Numbered from the stretch's first letter, positions 1-7,455 are shown. The stretch: 25,385 nucleotides of DNA from JACQID01 sp035289125 (GCA_035289125.1 DATDXW010000015.1:1-25385); one strand, 5' to 3'. Translations and numbers: made by a program. Notes: generated by a model from the sequence alone, not told the origin.

Positions 1-11
1 ATGTGTCAAAA

Positions 12-20
12 ATTATATAA
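12..20 (+). promoter_or_regulatory. TATA-like box upstream of the 2-oxoacid dehydrogenase operon
   Basis: TTATATAAA lies about 46 nt before the E1alpha start. With usual archaeal spacing, transcription would begin near 42 and leave a roughly 20-nt leader carrying a weak purine-rich GGGAAG tract. This is one of the few promoters here that is not leaderless. Confidence 0.5.
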
Positions 21-61
21 AACCAGAAAAACTTTAAGTCCCGCCGCCGGGAAGTAGAGTC

Positions 62-1150
62 ATGGAGAAAATTCTGGCGCGGTTTGACGTGCCTTATCTA
101 CAAATACTAAATGAAAAAGGCGAAACAGACAGGAAGCTCATGCCGAAGCTTTCGAAAGACGCGATAACGAAAATGTACGAGGCGATGGTGCTTACGCGGA
201 CGGCGGACGAGGTGATGCTGAAGCTGCAGCGCGAAGGGCGCATGGGAACATATGCATCGTCGCGCGGGCAGGAGGCATCGCAAGTGGGCTCAACGTTTGC
301 GTTGCGTGCAGAAGACTGGCTCTTTCCGCTTTACCGCGACATAGGCTCCATGCTTGTCAAGGGAATGCCGATGAGCCTGATAATGAGATATTTTCGCGGC
401 GACGAGCGCGGGATGTGCATCCCGAAAGGTGTGAACATGTTTCCGCTTATACTAACGGTTGCCGGTCAATGCCCGCACGCCGTCGGGGCGGCGATGGCGG
501 CGAAGATACGCAACGACAAGATTGCCGTGATGTGCTCGTTCGGCGAGGGTGCTTCGTCAAAGGGCGACTTTTACGAAGCGGCGAACTTTGCCGGCGTTTT
601 TCGGTCTCCCGTCGTTTTTATTTGCGAGAATAATCAATATGCGATTTCCGTGCCGCTTAGCGGGCAGACAGCAGCCGAAACGATAGCCCAGAAAGCGATA
701 GCCTTTGGCTTTTCGGGCGTGCAGGTGGACGGCAACGATATTTTTGCGGTTTATAAAGCGTCGCTTGAGGCGGTGGAGCGCGCGCGTTCCGGCAAGGGAC
801 CGACACTGATAGAATGCTTCACTTACAGGATGGGTGACCACACGACTGCGGACGATGCATCGCGCTATCGTTCACGAGAAGAAGTGAGCGATTGGGCGAA
901 GAAGGACCCGCTGGCGAGGCTGGGGAAATATATGGCATCGGAAAAAATGCTGACGGCAAGTGAGATGAAAGATGTTGCCGTAGAGGCGCAGAAGGAAGTG
1001 GAAAAAGCGGTGAAAGAGGCGGAATCCGCGCCGCCGCAAGACGTAGAAGATATATTCAGATTCATGTATGCGGAAATGCCGAAGAGGCTGCAAAGTCAAC
1101 AAGACTACTTAAAATCTTTCAGGGAGAACGATGGCAAAGAAAAACGTTAA
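62..1150 (+). CDS. pdhA: Pyruvate/2-oxoacid dehydrogenase E1 component, alpha subunit
   Basis: Thiamine-diphosphate-dependent alpha subunit of the E1 decarboxylase, which with E1beta decarboxylates a 2-oxoacid and transfers the acyl group to E2 lipoate. At 362 aa it has normal family length. Visible are the GVNMFPLIL and CPHAVGAAMAAKI segments, the cofactor motif starting at GEGASSKGDFYEAANFAGVF (residues 161-180) and ending in ENNQYAIS (N190-N191), and the late YRMGDHTTADDASRYR loop that contacts ThDP. The metal-binding motif reads GEG where the family usually has GDG, a conservative but unusual change at residue 162. The gene overlaps E1beta by 20 bp. The exact substrate (pyruvate, branched-chain oxoacid or acetoin) cannot be fixed from sequence; the general architecture favours a PDH-like complex. 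Confidence 0.93.
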   Translation: MEKILARFDVPYLQILNEKGETDRKLMPKLSKDAITKMYEAMVLTRTADEVMLKLQREGRMGTYASSRGQEASQVGSTFALRAEDWLFPLYRDIGSMLVKGMPMSLIMRYFRGDERGMCIPKGVNMFPLILTVAGQCPHAVGAAMAAKIRNDKIAVMCSFGEGASSKGDFYEAANFAGVFRSPVVFICENNQYAISVPLSGQTAAETIAQKAIAFGFSGVQVDGNDIFAVYKASLEAVERARSGKGPTLIECFTYRMGDHTTADDASRYRSREEVSDWAKKDPLARLGKYMASEKMLTASEMKDVAVEAQKEVEKAVKEAESAPPQDVEDIFRFMYAEMPKRLQSQQDYLKSFRENDGKEKR

Positions 1151-2102
1151 CATGGTCACGGCGCTCAACATGGCACTGCACCAAGAGATGGCACGAGACA
1201 AGAGCGTCGTCGTGCTCGGAGAAGACGTGGGCATAGACGGCGGGGTGTTTCGCGTCACGGAAGGGCTCAAGGAAAAATTTCCAGAGCGCGTGCTGGACAC
1301 GCCGCTCGCCGAAGGCGCGATAGCCGGCGTGAGCATCGGCATGGCAGCATACGGGCTGAAGCCCGTAGCGGAGATACAATTTGACGGCTTTACGCCGCCG
1401 GCGTTTGACCAGATTTTCAGCCACGCCGCGCGACTCAGGAATAGAACGCGCGGGCGATTTACAGCGGCAATGGTTCTGAGATTCCCGTACGGTGGAGGCG
1501 TGAAAGCGCTGGAGCATCATTCGGATTCGCCGGAAAGCTATTTCATTCACACGCCCGGCTTGAAAGTCGTCGTGCCTTCCACGCCCTATGACGCAAAAGG
1601 GCTGTTGGCGTCGGCGATACGCGACCCCGACCCGGTTATATTCATGGAGCCGAAGCGGGTTTACCGCGCGATAAAGGAGGACGTGCCTGAAGAAGAGTAT
1701 ACGGTTGCAATAGGCAAGGCGAACGTGATACAGGAAGGCAGTGACGTGACACTCATCGCATACGGCGCGATGGTGCGTGAGTGCAAAAGAGCCATGGAAA
1801 ACATCAGGCAAAGCATAGAACTTATAGACTTGCGGACGCTGAGTCCGCTGGACTTCGGCACGATAAAGAAAAGCGTGCAGAAAACCGGGCGCGCCGTCGT
1901 CGTGCACGAGGCGCATAGAACGTTAGGCTTGGGAGCGGAAATATCGGCGATGCTAGGGGAGAATCTTCTTCTAAATCTAAAAGCGCCCGTGATAAGAGTC
2001 ACGGGCTTTGATGTGGTCGTGCCACTGGCGCAGATGGAAGACAATTACTATCCGAGCGGGCGGCGAATAGCTAAAGCGATAAAAGACGTGATGGAGTTTT
2101 AG
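1131..2102 (+). CDS. pdhB: Pyruvate/2-oxoacid dehydrogenase E1 component, beta subunit
   Basis: Transketolase-like beta subunit of E1, 323 aa, the usual length. Recognisable blocks are GEDVGIDGGVFRVTEGL near the N terminus, DTPLAEGAIAGVSIGMAAYG, the FDQIFSHAARLR helix, FPYGGGVKALEHHSDSPESY, HTPGLKVVVPSTPYDAKGLL, and the C-terminal transketolase domain with IELIDLRTLSPLD and VVVHEAHRTLGLGAEI. It starts inside the 3' end of the alpha gene and its TAG stop abuts the ATG of E2, so the three subunits are almost certainly co-transcribed and translationally coupled. Family assignment is firm; the substrate is inferred. Confidence 0.95.
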   Translation: MAKKNVNMVTALNMALHQEMARDKSVVVLGEDVGIDGGVFRVTEGLKEKFPERVLDTPLAEGAIAGVSIGMAAYGLKPVAEIQFDGFTPPAFDQIFSHAARLRNRTRGRFTAAMVLRFPYGGGVKALEHHSDSPESYFIHTPGLKVVVPSTPYDAKGLLASAIRDPDPVIFMEPKRVYRAIKEDVPEEEYTVAIGKANVIQEGSDVTLIAYGAMVRECKRAMENIRQSIELIDLRTLSPLDFGTIKKSVQKTGRAVVVHEAHRTLGLGAEISAMLGENLLLNLKAPVIRVTGFDVVVPLAQMEDNYYPSGRRIAKAIKDVMEF

Positions 2103-3344
2103 ATGGTAAAGGATTTCATATTTCCGGATGTAGGCGAGGGCATAACAGAAGGCGTCGTAGTAAAGTGGCGCGTGAAGGAAGGCGACGTGATTAAAGAGCA
2201 TGACGTGCTGGCGGAGATAGAGACGGACAAAGCCGTAGCCGAAATACCATCCCCTTTTAGCGGTGTCGTTCTGAAGATTCATCATCAAGCCGGTGATACG
2301 GTGCATGTGGGCGAAGTACTGGTCACGATAGGAGAGAAAGGGGAGAAGATTCCCGTGAGGAAATCTGTTTCAGTCGTCGGCACACTTGAGGAGGCGGAAG
2401 ACACTCCGACAACGGGCAGCAAAGTCAAACCAACAACGAAGCAGAGCAACGGGAAGCTTGCGCTGCCGGCGGTGCGCAATCTTGCCAAAGAACTGGGCGT
2501 GAACCTTGACGACGTCAGGGGAACAGGCAAGGACGGAAGAATTACGGAGAATGACGTGAGGGAAGCGACTACGTTAGAACGTGATAGCGGCGAAAAAATG
2601 ACGGAAATCACGGTGAAGCGCAAGTATGATTTTTACGGCTACGTGGACCGCGTGCCGCTGAAGGGCATGCGCAAAGCTATCGCTGTGAATATGGCACGCT
2701 CCGCGTCACAGGCGGTGCACGTTACTCACTTTGAAGAAGTGGATGTGACAGACTTGGTGGCGCACAGAGAGAAGGAGAAAGCAAGAGCGGAGCAGAAAGG
2801 GATAAAGCTCACCTATCTACCGTTCATTGTTCGCGCCGTAGTTGAATCGCTGAAGAATCACCCCTACATGAACGCCACGATGGAAGAAGAAGAGATAATA
2901 CTGAAAAAATATTACAACATCGGGATAGCCGTGGATACGGGGGACGGGCTCATAGTGCCGAATATCAAGAGGGCGGAGACGAAAAGCATAATGGACATGG
3001 CGCGAGAGATACACGATTTGTCGGAGAAGGTGAAGAGCAGGCGCTTTGACCGTTCGGAGACGCAAGGAGGCACGTTTACAATAACGAACGTCGGCGCGAT
3101 AGGCGGCGTTTTCGCCACGCCAATAACAAACCCGCCAGAATGCGCGATTCTCGCCGTAGGAGCGATACGCGAGAAGCCCGTTGTCATTGGCGGCAAAATC
3201 GTCATAAGAAAAATCATGCCCCTGTCGCTGTCGTTTGACCACCGAATCACGGACGGCGCGGAGGCGGCGCGTTTCGTCAACGAGCTGAAAGGCTATCTTG
3301 AAGACATGGACTTTTTCCTCATGGAGAAGACTGAGAGCGCGTAA
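2103..3344 (+). CDS. pdhC: Dihydrolipoamide acyltransferase (E2) of 2-oxoacid dehydrogenase complex
   Basis: Core acyltransferase that accepts the acyl group from E1 on a lipoyl arm and passes it to CoA; 413 aa with three domains in order. The single lipoyl domain (about residues 1-78) has the lipoylation site in AEIETDKAVAEIPSP, with K43 the modified lysine. The peripheral-subunit-binding domain is about residues 118-152 (ALPAVRNLAKELGVNLDDV, then RGTGKDGRITENDV). The catalytic domain runs from about residue 180 to the end, with active-site DHRITDGAE (H380, D384). The start directly abuts the E1beta stop. No dihydrolipoamide dehydrogenase (E3) follows; downstream is a repeat-bearing gap and a convergent gene. 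Lipoylation is probably supplied by the ligase operon at 16634-18481. Confidence 0.95.
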   Translation: MVKDFIFPDVGEGITEGVVVKWRVKEGDVIKEHDVLAEIETDKAVAEIPSPFSGVVLKIHHQAGDTVHVGEVLVTIGEKGEKIPVRKSVSVVGTLEEAEDTPTTGSKVKPTTKQSNGKLALPAVRNLAKELGVNLDDVRGTGKDGRITENDVREATTLERDSGEKMTEITVKRKYDFYGYVDRVPLKGMRKAIAVNMARSASQAVHVTHFEEVDVTDLVAHREKEKARAEQKGIKLTYLPFIVRAVVESLKNHPYMNATMEEEEIILKKYYNIGIAVDTGDGLIVPNIKRAETKSIMDMAREIHDLSEKVKSRRFDRSETQGGTFTITNVGAIGGVFATPITNPPECAILAVGAIREKPVVIGGKIVIRKIMPLSLSFDHRITDGAEAARFVNELKGYLEDMDFFLMEKTESA

Positions 3345-3378
3345 GCAAAGGCGCATCATTATGGTTTACAATCCGCTC

Positions 3379-3459
3379 ACTGAAAGCCGCCGAAGCGATC
3401 CTTCGCGTCACGAAAAGGAGATAAAGGCGGGTTGGTAAATCGTTTCCCAACCAAACGAT
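3379..3459. repeat. Intergenic mosaic repeat, copy A
   Basis: Lies between two convergent genes (E2 and the zinc-ribbon gene). It contains a 21-nt stretch (3379-3399, core ctgaaagccgccgaagcgat) repeated exactly at 20565-20585, then ccttcgcgtcacg and ggcgggtt blocks that match, inverted, the segment at 8844-8882. It is followed by a small hairpin, ATCGTTT/AAACGAT (3439-3445 with 3453-3459). I see no convincing coding sequence in 3345-3559. Confidence 0.7.
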
Positions 3460-3559
3460 GAATAATTACAACAAAGACTTTCCATGGAACGTCTTTTGGG
3501 TATACGGGGAAGTCGTAGAATTCCTCGTCATAAAGCCGAAGACGAACTCGCACTTTTTG

Positions 3560-3802
3560 TTACGGCTTCGCGCGCTTCTTTGCGCGGATCCCGTTCTTCT
3601 TCATGAATTTCCCGTTGTTCTTTCTGAACCAGCGGTAATCGTCATACGTCATCGTTGCGTCCCGCTCTTTCAGGGTGTCATCCTTGAGCCGTATCGCGCC
3701 CGTTTCGAGGCAGTGAAAACAGCGCAGCGTTTTGACGGGGTTGGGAGTGATAACGTAAGAATGCCATGTTTTGCGGCAGGAGCCGCAGAACCAGAATGTC
3801 AT
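3560..3802 (-). CDS. Small zinc-ribbon protein, unknown function
   Basis: 80-residue protein. The N-terminal half carries two CxxC knuckles, FWFCGSCRKTWHS and LRCFHCLETG, about 24 residues apart, as expected for one zinc ribbon. The C-terminal half is strongly basic and ends in KKNGIRAKKRAKP, which suggests nucleic-acid contact. I chose the ATG at 3802 because it overlaps the sepF stop in an ATGA (TCAT on the plus strand, 3799-3802), implying translational coupling. An in-frame ATG at 3850 would lie inside sepF and is less likely. I do not recognise a named family; a role with ribosomes, RNA or the division machinery would be guesswork. Confidence 0.75.
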   Translation of the reverse strand: MTFWFCGSCRKTWHSYVITPNPVKTLRCFHCLETGAIRLKDDTLKERDATMTYDDYRWFRKNNGKFMKKNGIRAKKRAKP

Positions 3803-4143
3803 TGAGACTCCCTGTGGATTGCCGCTGACGAAGGCGTTATGATTATCCATTCTTCGCCGGCACCGGCGATATCGCCGTTCAGGTTCATGCATGCGGTCTT
3901 CATGCGCAAAATGCAATGCTTAAGCTCTTCGGTGTTCGCTTCCTTGAGATCCCTTATGGCAGCTATGACTATGTTGCCTTCCCGGACCTTTCGCATTATT
4001 TTGTCCACGCTGGTGAGACCGTCGACTTTTTCTATCATTATTTTCGTTACTGGGCTTTGCGATTCGTCGTGCAGTTCGGTGTAACTCTCTTCTATAGAAA
4101 CGGGTTCCTGATAGTCATCTTTGGAAACAAACGGGATTTTCAT
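3799..4143 (-). CDS. sepF: Cell division protein SepF (archaeal type)
   Basis: SepF anchors FtsZ to the membrane in archaea and many Gram-positive bacteria. The 114-residue product has a short N-terminal segment (MKIPFVSKDD), a polar linker, then the conserved beta-alpha-beta core: KIMIEKVDGLTSVDKIMRKV, EGNIVIAAIRDLKEANTEEL and the GDIAGAGEEWIIITPSSAAI end that matches the SepF fold. I prefer the ATG at 4143 over 4152 because a TATA-like element on the minus strand (about 4165-4177) sits about 28 nt upstream, predicting a leaderless message; 4152 would be too close. It is coupled by ATGA to the downstream zinc-ribbon gene. ftsZ is not in the window. Assignment rests on recalled family pattern, not a search. 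Confidence 0.8.
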   Translation of the reverse strand: MKIPFVSKDDYQEPVSIEESYTELHDESQSPVTKIMIEKVDGLTSVDKIMRKVREGNIVIAAIRDLKEANTEELKHCILRMKTACMNLNGDIAGAGEEWIIITPSSAAIHRESQ

Positions 4144-4199
4144 AACTATCATTATATGCGTGCATCCTTAAATATTCTCATTCGGCAGAAAATCAGGGT

Positions 4200-4823
4200 T
4201 CATGCTCCTATTTCGCGGGTTATCTTGAAGTGCATCTTCGCGACCATGGAAAGTATGTCTTTCCCGTGCTTCTTTAGTATCTCTCTGGCGACGGACTTCA
4301 CGTCAGTAGAGCCTTTTGGCAGCACGAAGCCGACTTCCATGCCAAGCAGGCGCAATGTGCGGAGGAAAACGTATCGTGCAACAACAGACGCGGCAGCCAC
4401 GGCAGTGTCAGTTTCGCCGTTGATGCGCTGGACAATGCTGGCTTTTTTGCCGTTAGGCATCAGATATTCCATGAGAAGCTCTTCTTCGGCAAAACGGTCA
4501 GTTATAACGTCCATGCAGCCGGTCTTTGCCACAAGATTCTCAATCACCCGTGAATGCCCCCATGCCAGCATGTTATTGAGCGAGGCGAAGCGCGGGTAAA
4601 TTTTGTTGTATTTTTCGGGCGATATCCTGACGATTTCAGTTGGACACATTTTGGCTATCTTCGGGCCCAGCGACTTTACGGCATAATCCGTAAGCCTCTT
4701 TGAGTCCTTCACACCCATTGCGAGAAGCTTCTTTTCCGTTTCGTCGTCAACAAGCACGGCGGCAACCACGAGATAACCGAAGTAATCGCCCTTGCCGGCT
4801 TCGTCCACGCCTATTCTCCGCAA
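4200..4823 (-). CDS. rnhC: Ribonuclease HIII-type RNase H (catalytic domain only)
   Basis: Cleaves the RNA strand of RNA-DNA hybrids. The 207 residues begin with GVDEAGKGDYFGYLVVAAV, which has the DEAGxGDYFG signature of RNase HIII rather than the DEAGRGP of RNase HII. VKDSKRLTD, VITDRFAEEE and TDTAVAAASVVARYVFL also follow HIII. Candidate catalytic residues are D7, E8, D109 and E113; the D-x3-E spacing matches the DEDE set known from Bacillus-type RNase HIII. The roughly 90-residue N-terminal TBP-like substrate-binding domain of bacterial HIII is absent. The reading starts with TTG (4823), and no better ATG is available. It is divergent from the 4866 gene, with a TATA element in the gap. Confidence 0.85.
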   Translation of the reverse strand: MRRIGVDEAGKGDYFGYLVVAAVLVDDETEKKLLAMGVKDSKRLTDYAVKSLGPKIAKMCPTEIVRISPEKYNKIYPRFASLNNMLAWGHSRVIENLVAKTGCMDVITDRFAEEELLMEYLMPNGKKASIVQRINGETDTAVAAASVVARYVFLRTLRLLGMEVGFVLPKGSTDVKSVAREILKKHGKDILSMVAKMHFKITREIGA

Positions 4824-4836
4824 GCTATCACGAATT

Positions 4837-4845
4837 TATTTATAC
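4837..4845. promoter_or_regulatory. TATA box between rnhC and the 4866 gene
   Basis: TATTTATAC on the plus strand is centred about 25 nt before the ATG at 4866, so that gene is predicted leaderless. The complement (TATAAATA) points toward rnhC but lies only about 18 nt from its TTG, so whether it also drives rnhC is unclear. Confidence 0.55.
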
Positions 4846-4865
4846 AGCGGCAGATAAATGTTAGT

Positions 4866-5135
4866 ATGCTTGATGCGATTCGATTTTTTTTAAGCGGCAA
4901 GGGTGACATATATCATCTGCGGAAAGAATACGACAAACTGCGCGAGGAAGTCGACAGGAAGCCGAAACGGCAGGAGAGAACGATTCTATTACGGATGCTT
5001 GACCAGACCGAGCCGAATATAGCGATGCTGGAAGAGCAAAACCTGCCCGGGAACGACGAACGGAAGCTCAAGATGTCCGTGCGCGCGTCTCTCATAAAAG
5101 TCAGGGCAGCTATCCATGAGGCGAAGAAGAAATGA
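4866..5135 (+). CDS. Small charged helical protein, unknown function
   Basis: 89 residues, rich in Lys, Arg, Glu and Leu, with long predicted helices such as DIYHLRKEYDKLREEVDRK and KMSVRASLIKVRAAIHEAKK. No cysteines, signal or membrane segment. The start is supported by a TATA-like box 25 nt upstream. Its TGA stop overlaps the ATG of the 37-residue zinc-ribbon gene (ATGA, 5132-5135), so the two are probably co-translated. I do not recognise the family. The pairing with a zinc ribbon and the basic character make a nucleic-acid or ribosome-associated role possible, but that is only inference. Confidence 0.65.
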   Translation: MLDAIRFFLSGKGDIYHLRKEYDKLREEVDRKPKRQERTILLRMLDQTEPNIAMLEEQNLPGNDERKLKMSVRASLIKVRAAIHEAKKK

Positions 5136-5245
5136 TGAACCTTTCCATAGGGCGGTGCGTGTCCTGCAAGAAGATACGGCTTGTGGACAAGACGTCTTCC
5201 GGCATGATGTGCTTTGCCTGCAAGCAGAAACGGCGGAAAAAATAG
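5132..5245 (+). CDS. 37-residue zinc-ribbon microprotein
   Basis: A tiny reading frame with two CxxC pairs, GRCVSCKKIRLV and MMCFACKQKRRKK, ending in a basic tail. The four cysteines are spaced as in a minimal treble-clef or zinc-ribbon knuckle. It starts with ATGATG, the first ATG overlapping the stop of the preceding gene by 4 bp (ATGA), the same coupling seen elsewhere in this window. An oligo-T run (5252-5257) follows its TAG. It is below the size cutoff of most gene callers. The cysteine pattern and coupling make it believable; the function is unknown. Confidence 0.65.
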   Translation: MMNLSIGRCVSCKKIRLVDKTSSGMMCFACKQKRRKK

Positions 5246-5251
5246 GCCTGC

Positions 5252-5257
5252 TTTTTT
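5252..5257 (+). terminator. Oligo-T terminator candidate
   Basis: A run of six T directly follows the stop of the 37-residue gene. Archaeal RNA polymerase can terminate at oligo-T without a hairpin, so this could end the two-gene transcript. Confidence 0.35.
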
Positions 5258-5311
5258 GGGCATATCAGCGAAAGCGTAATCTTCACAATTCGTGCACTAA
5301 AAACTACCGAA

Positions 5312-5445
5312 GTGATTAGACGCACCGAGCTGTATGACAGCTTCGCTGTCCAGTTCCTTCGCGTCATACACTATCTGAACTGATGCACCGCTGTGCATCA
5401 TACAGCATCGTGGCGGGTAGTTTACTACCCGCATATGCGAGTAGT
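5312..5445. repeat. Intergenic mosaic repeat, copy B, with two perfect hairpins
   Basis: Fills the convergent gap before rad50. It contains accgaagtgattagacgcac, close to the copy at 20575-20594, then ccttcgcgtca (5356-5366). Next comes the hairpin GATGCAC-CGCT-GTGCATC (5382-5399) and the hairpin GCGGGTAG-TTTA-CTACCCGC (5413-5432). The first hairpin is the same element as at 16437-16454, with a C:G pair changed to T:A. Confidence 0.7.
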
Positions 5446-7455
5446 TCACTGCTTCTCGACACGTGAAACGTGATTCTCCTTGTAGACTCTTACGATGCTG
5501 TCCACGAACGCGTCTATCTTGGATTCGTGGGAAACTATCACGACCTGCTCCAGACCCAGCGCGCTTATGGCGTCGCGGACGCGGTCAAGCTGTTCCGAAG
5601 AGAAGCCTTCAGTCGGTTCGTCCAGTATGAGCAGTCCTTTCGTTCTTATCGAATCTATCATCATGTTTATGACTTTGTTGAGGCTTATCCTGTAGGCAAG
5701 CGCCACGGCAGTGCGCTCGCCGCCCGAAAGCTCTTCGTAGGATGCCTGATACCCGTTTTGCATTATCACGGGCGAGAACGCTTCGTCTATCACTACGGAC
5801 ATAGACTCTTCCGGCATAAGCACGGAAAACCAGTGCTGGAAGATTGCGGAAAATTCTTTCTGGAGCGTGTTCATCACCTGCTTTTCGATGGATTCGGCCA
5901 TGGAGAAGAGCGTGGTGTCAATCCAGTCTGCCATCTCTTTCATGCGCGAAACGTGGGTTCGCATATCGCGCATTTCGCTTACGTTTTTCTCAAGCACGGC
6001 TTTCTCGTTTCGCAGTGAAAGGAGTTCCTGCTCCTTCCGTGACATCAGGGAAGAAATCTCAAGCCGCGCATCGTGCAGCATTCGTATCGTCGCGCCGTGC
6101 GCGCGATAATCCTCCTCCACTCCCTGCCCGTTTTCAACGGCGGCGCGGGCAAAAGCCGCTTCCCTGCGCATGGCGGCTATTTTCTCTTCCTGAATCTCCG
6201 CTTCCTTTTTTCTTCGCGCGGAGCTCTCGTCGTATTCTCTGACCATGCCCTCCATGTTCTCTATCTTTTGCATCGCAAGCTCGCGTTCTCTCACGCTCTG
6301 GCGCTCCCTTGCCAGCGCCTTTTCCCGTTCCTCCTTTGGCGCAAGAGATGCCTTCACGTTTTCAAGTTCTTCTTCGCGCTCTGATATCAGAGACTCAAAA
6401 TGCGAAGGGTCGGAAACTTCACGGAGGCACATGGGGCATTTCCCGCTGCCTTTTATTCCGGAAAGCTTCCGTATCTCGCTCTCAATCACGGCTTTCCGCG
6501 AGTACAGCGCCGTTTTTTCTTCCGCTATTTTTCCGGCTTCCTCTTCCATGGCATCCCTATTCATGCTGTCCGGCACGCGCGCCCTGACCAAAGCAAGCTC
6601 TTCCCGCGTCTTTGCGGCTTTGGCGGCGGTAAGGTCGGCCTCGCGCAGCACTGCGGCTCGCATTGATGACAGGCGCGAGGATTCGCCTTCAAGCAACGAA
6701 GCCCGTTGTTTTAGCGCCGCCAGTTCCGCAGCGCGGACGCGAAGCTCCTCCAGCGCCTCTTCCTCTCTTTCAAGCAAATGCGTTTTTGCGCCAAGTTCCG
6801 CCCTTAGTTTTTCTGCGGCCGTGGAGGCGGACAGTTCTCCGGTTATGCATTCCGCAAGCCTTGCCTGTTTTTCCTCAAGCGTTTTGCACAGCTCCGTCAG
6901 TAGCCGGGCCTCGGAAGACAGGTGGCGGGAAATCACGGACGCGTTTTTTCTTATGTTCTCGTACTTCTCTACTTGGAATATCTTCCGCAGCGCGGACAGC
7001 CTCTCTTCCTCATCCAGCATGATGGATTTCATCTGCTCTTGCGGTGTATATACGGTGTACCGGAAAATCGGGATATTTTTCGTGAGCATCTCCTTCGGAT
7101 AACCGAACATATCAAGTATCTTCGCCTTGAGCTGGGTAGGCATGCACGCATATTCCCCGTTTGCTGTTATCAACGAGCACTCTTCCTGCCTGCCGCGTTT
7201 CAGCTTGCGGACGACTGTAAAAGGGGCGCCGTCCAGCTCAAACGCCAGTTCAACCCGCCCGGAATCTTCGCCCCTTCTCAGAAGGCTGCGCGTCCTGCCT
7301 TTCTGCTGCCCGAAAAGCGCGTATTCCATTGCCAGAAGTATCGTGGATTTGCCGGCGCCGATGTTGCCAGCGAGCAGCACGGTGCCTTCCGGGAAATTCA
7401 CGGTTTCGTCCGCATAGGAGCGGATGTTCACCATTCTCAGGCATTTCAATTTCAT
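5446..7455 (-). CDS. rad50: DNA double-strand break repair ATPase Rad50
   Basis: SMC-like ATPase partner of Mre11, bridging and processing DNA ends. The 669 residues begin with the Rad50 strand pattern MKLKCLRMVNIRSYADETV and Walker A GNIGAGKST (about 31-39), then the Q-loop region YTPQEQMKSIM. A long Glu/Arg-rich coiled coil follows, interrupted exactly mid-protein by the zinc hook KCPMCLREVS (C340, C343). The second coil leads to the signature SYEELSGGERTAVALAYRIS, Walker B GLLILDEPTEGFSS and the VVIVSHESKI H-loop. It is clearly shorter than the roughly 850-900 aa usual for archaeal Rad50, because the coiled-coil arms are short. The start overlaps the mre11 stop by 4 bp (ATGA at 7452-7455). 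Confidence 0.95.
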   Translation of the reverse strand: MKLKCLRMVNIRSYADETVNFPEGTVLLAGNIGAGKSTILLAMEYALFGQQKGRTRSLLRRGEDSGRVELAFELDGAPFTVVRKLKRGRQEECSLITANGEYACMPTQLKAKILDMFGYPKEMLTKNIPIFRYTVYTPQEQMKSIMLDEEERLSALRKIFQVEKYENIRKNASVISRHLSSEARLLTELCKTLEEKQARLAECITGELSASTAAEKLRAELGAKTHLLEREEEALEELRVRAAELAALKQRASLLEGESSRLSSMRAAVLREADLTAAKAAKTREELALVRARVPDSMNRDAMEEEAGKIAEEKTALYSRKAVIESEIRKLSGIKGSGKCPMCLREVSDPSHFESLISEREEELENVKASLAPKEEREKALARERQSVRERELAMQKIENMEGMVREYDESSARRKKEAEIQEEKIAAMRREAAFARAAVENGQGVEEDYRAHGATIRMLHDARLEISSLMSRKEQELLSLRNEKAVLEKNVSEMRDMRTHVSRMKEMADWIDTTLFSMAESIEKQVMNTLQKEFSAIFQHWFSVLMPEESMSVVIDEAFSPVIMQNGYQASYEELSGGERTAVALAYRISLNKVINMMIDSIRTKGLLILDEPTEGFSSEQLDRVRDAISALGLEQVVIVSHESKIDAFVDSIVRVYKENHVSRVEKQ

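Noticed and set aside
1119..1916. A 265-codon minus-strand frame opposite E1beta
   Set aside because: Low-complexity His/Arg/Tyr/Phe-rich translation typical of an antisense shadow in a GC-biased gene.
3458..3805. A 115-codon open frame on the plus strand after the E2 gene
   Set aside because: Most of it is antisense to the zinc-ribbon gene, which has CxxC pairs and an ATGA-coupled start; the plus-strand product has no recognisable features.
4200..4823. Calling the RNase H gene an ordinary archaeal RNase HII
   Set aside because: DEAGKGDYFG, ITDRFAEEE spacing and VAAASVVARYVFL fit RNase HIII better.
5312..5445. Hairpin repeats considered as a CRISPR array
   Set aside because: Repeats are not regularly spaced, are found in both orientations in separate gaps, and there are no spacers of constant length or cas genes.
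6245..7102. A 285-codon plus-strand frame inside rad50
   Set aside because: Ser/Ala/Phe-rich shadow of the coiled-coil coding strand; Rad50 motifs on the other strand are unambiguous.
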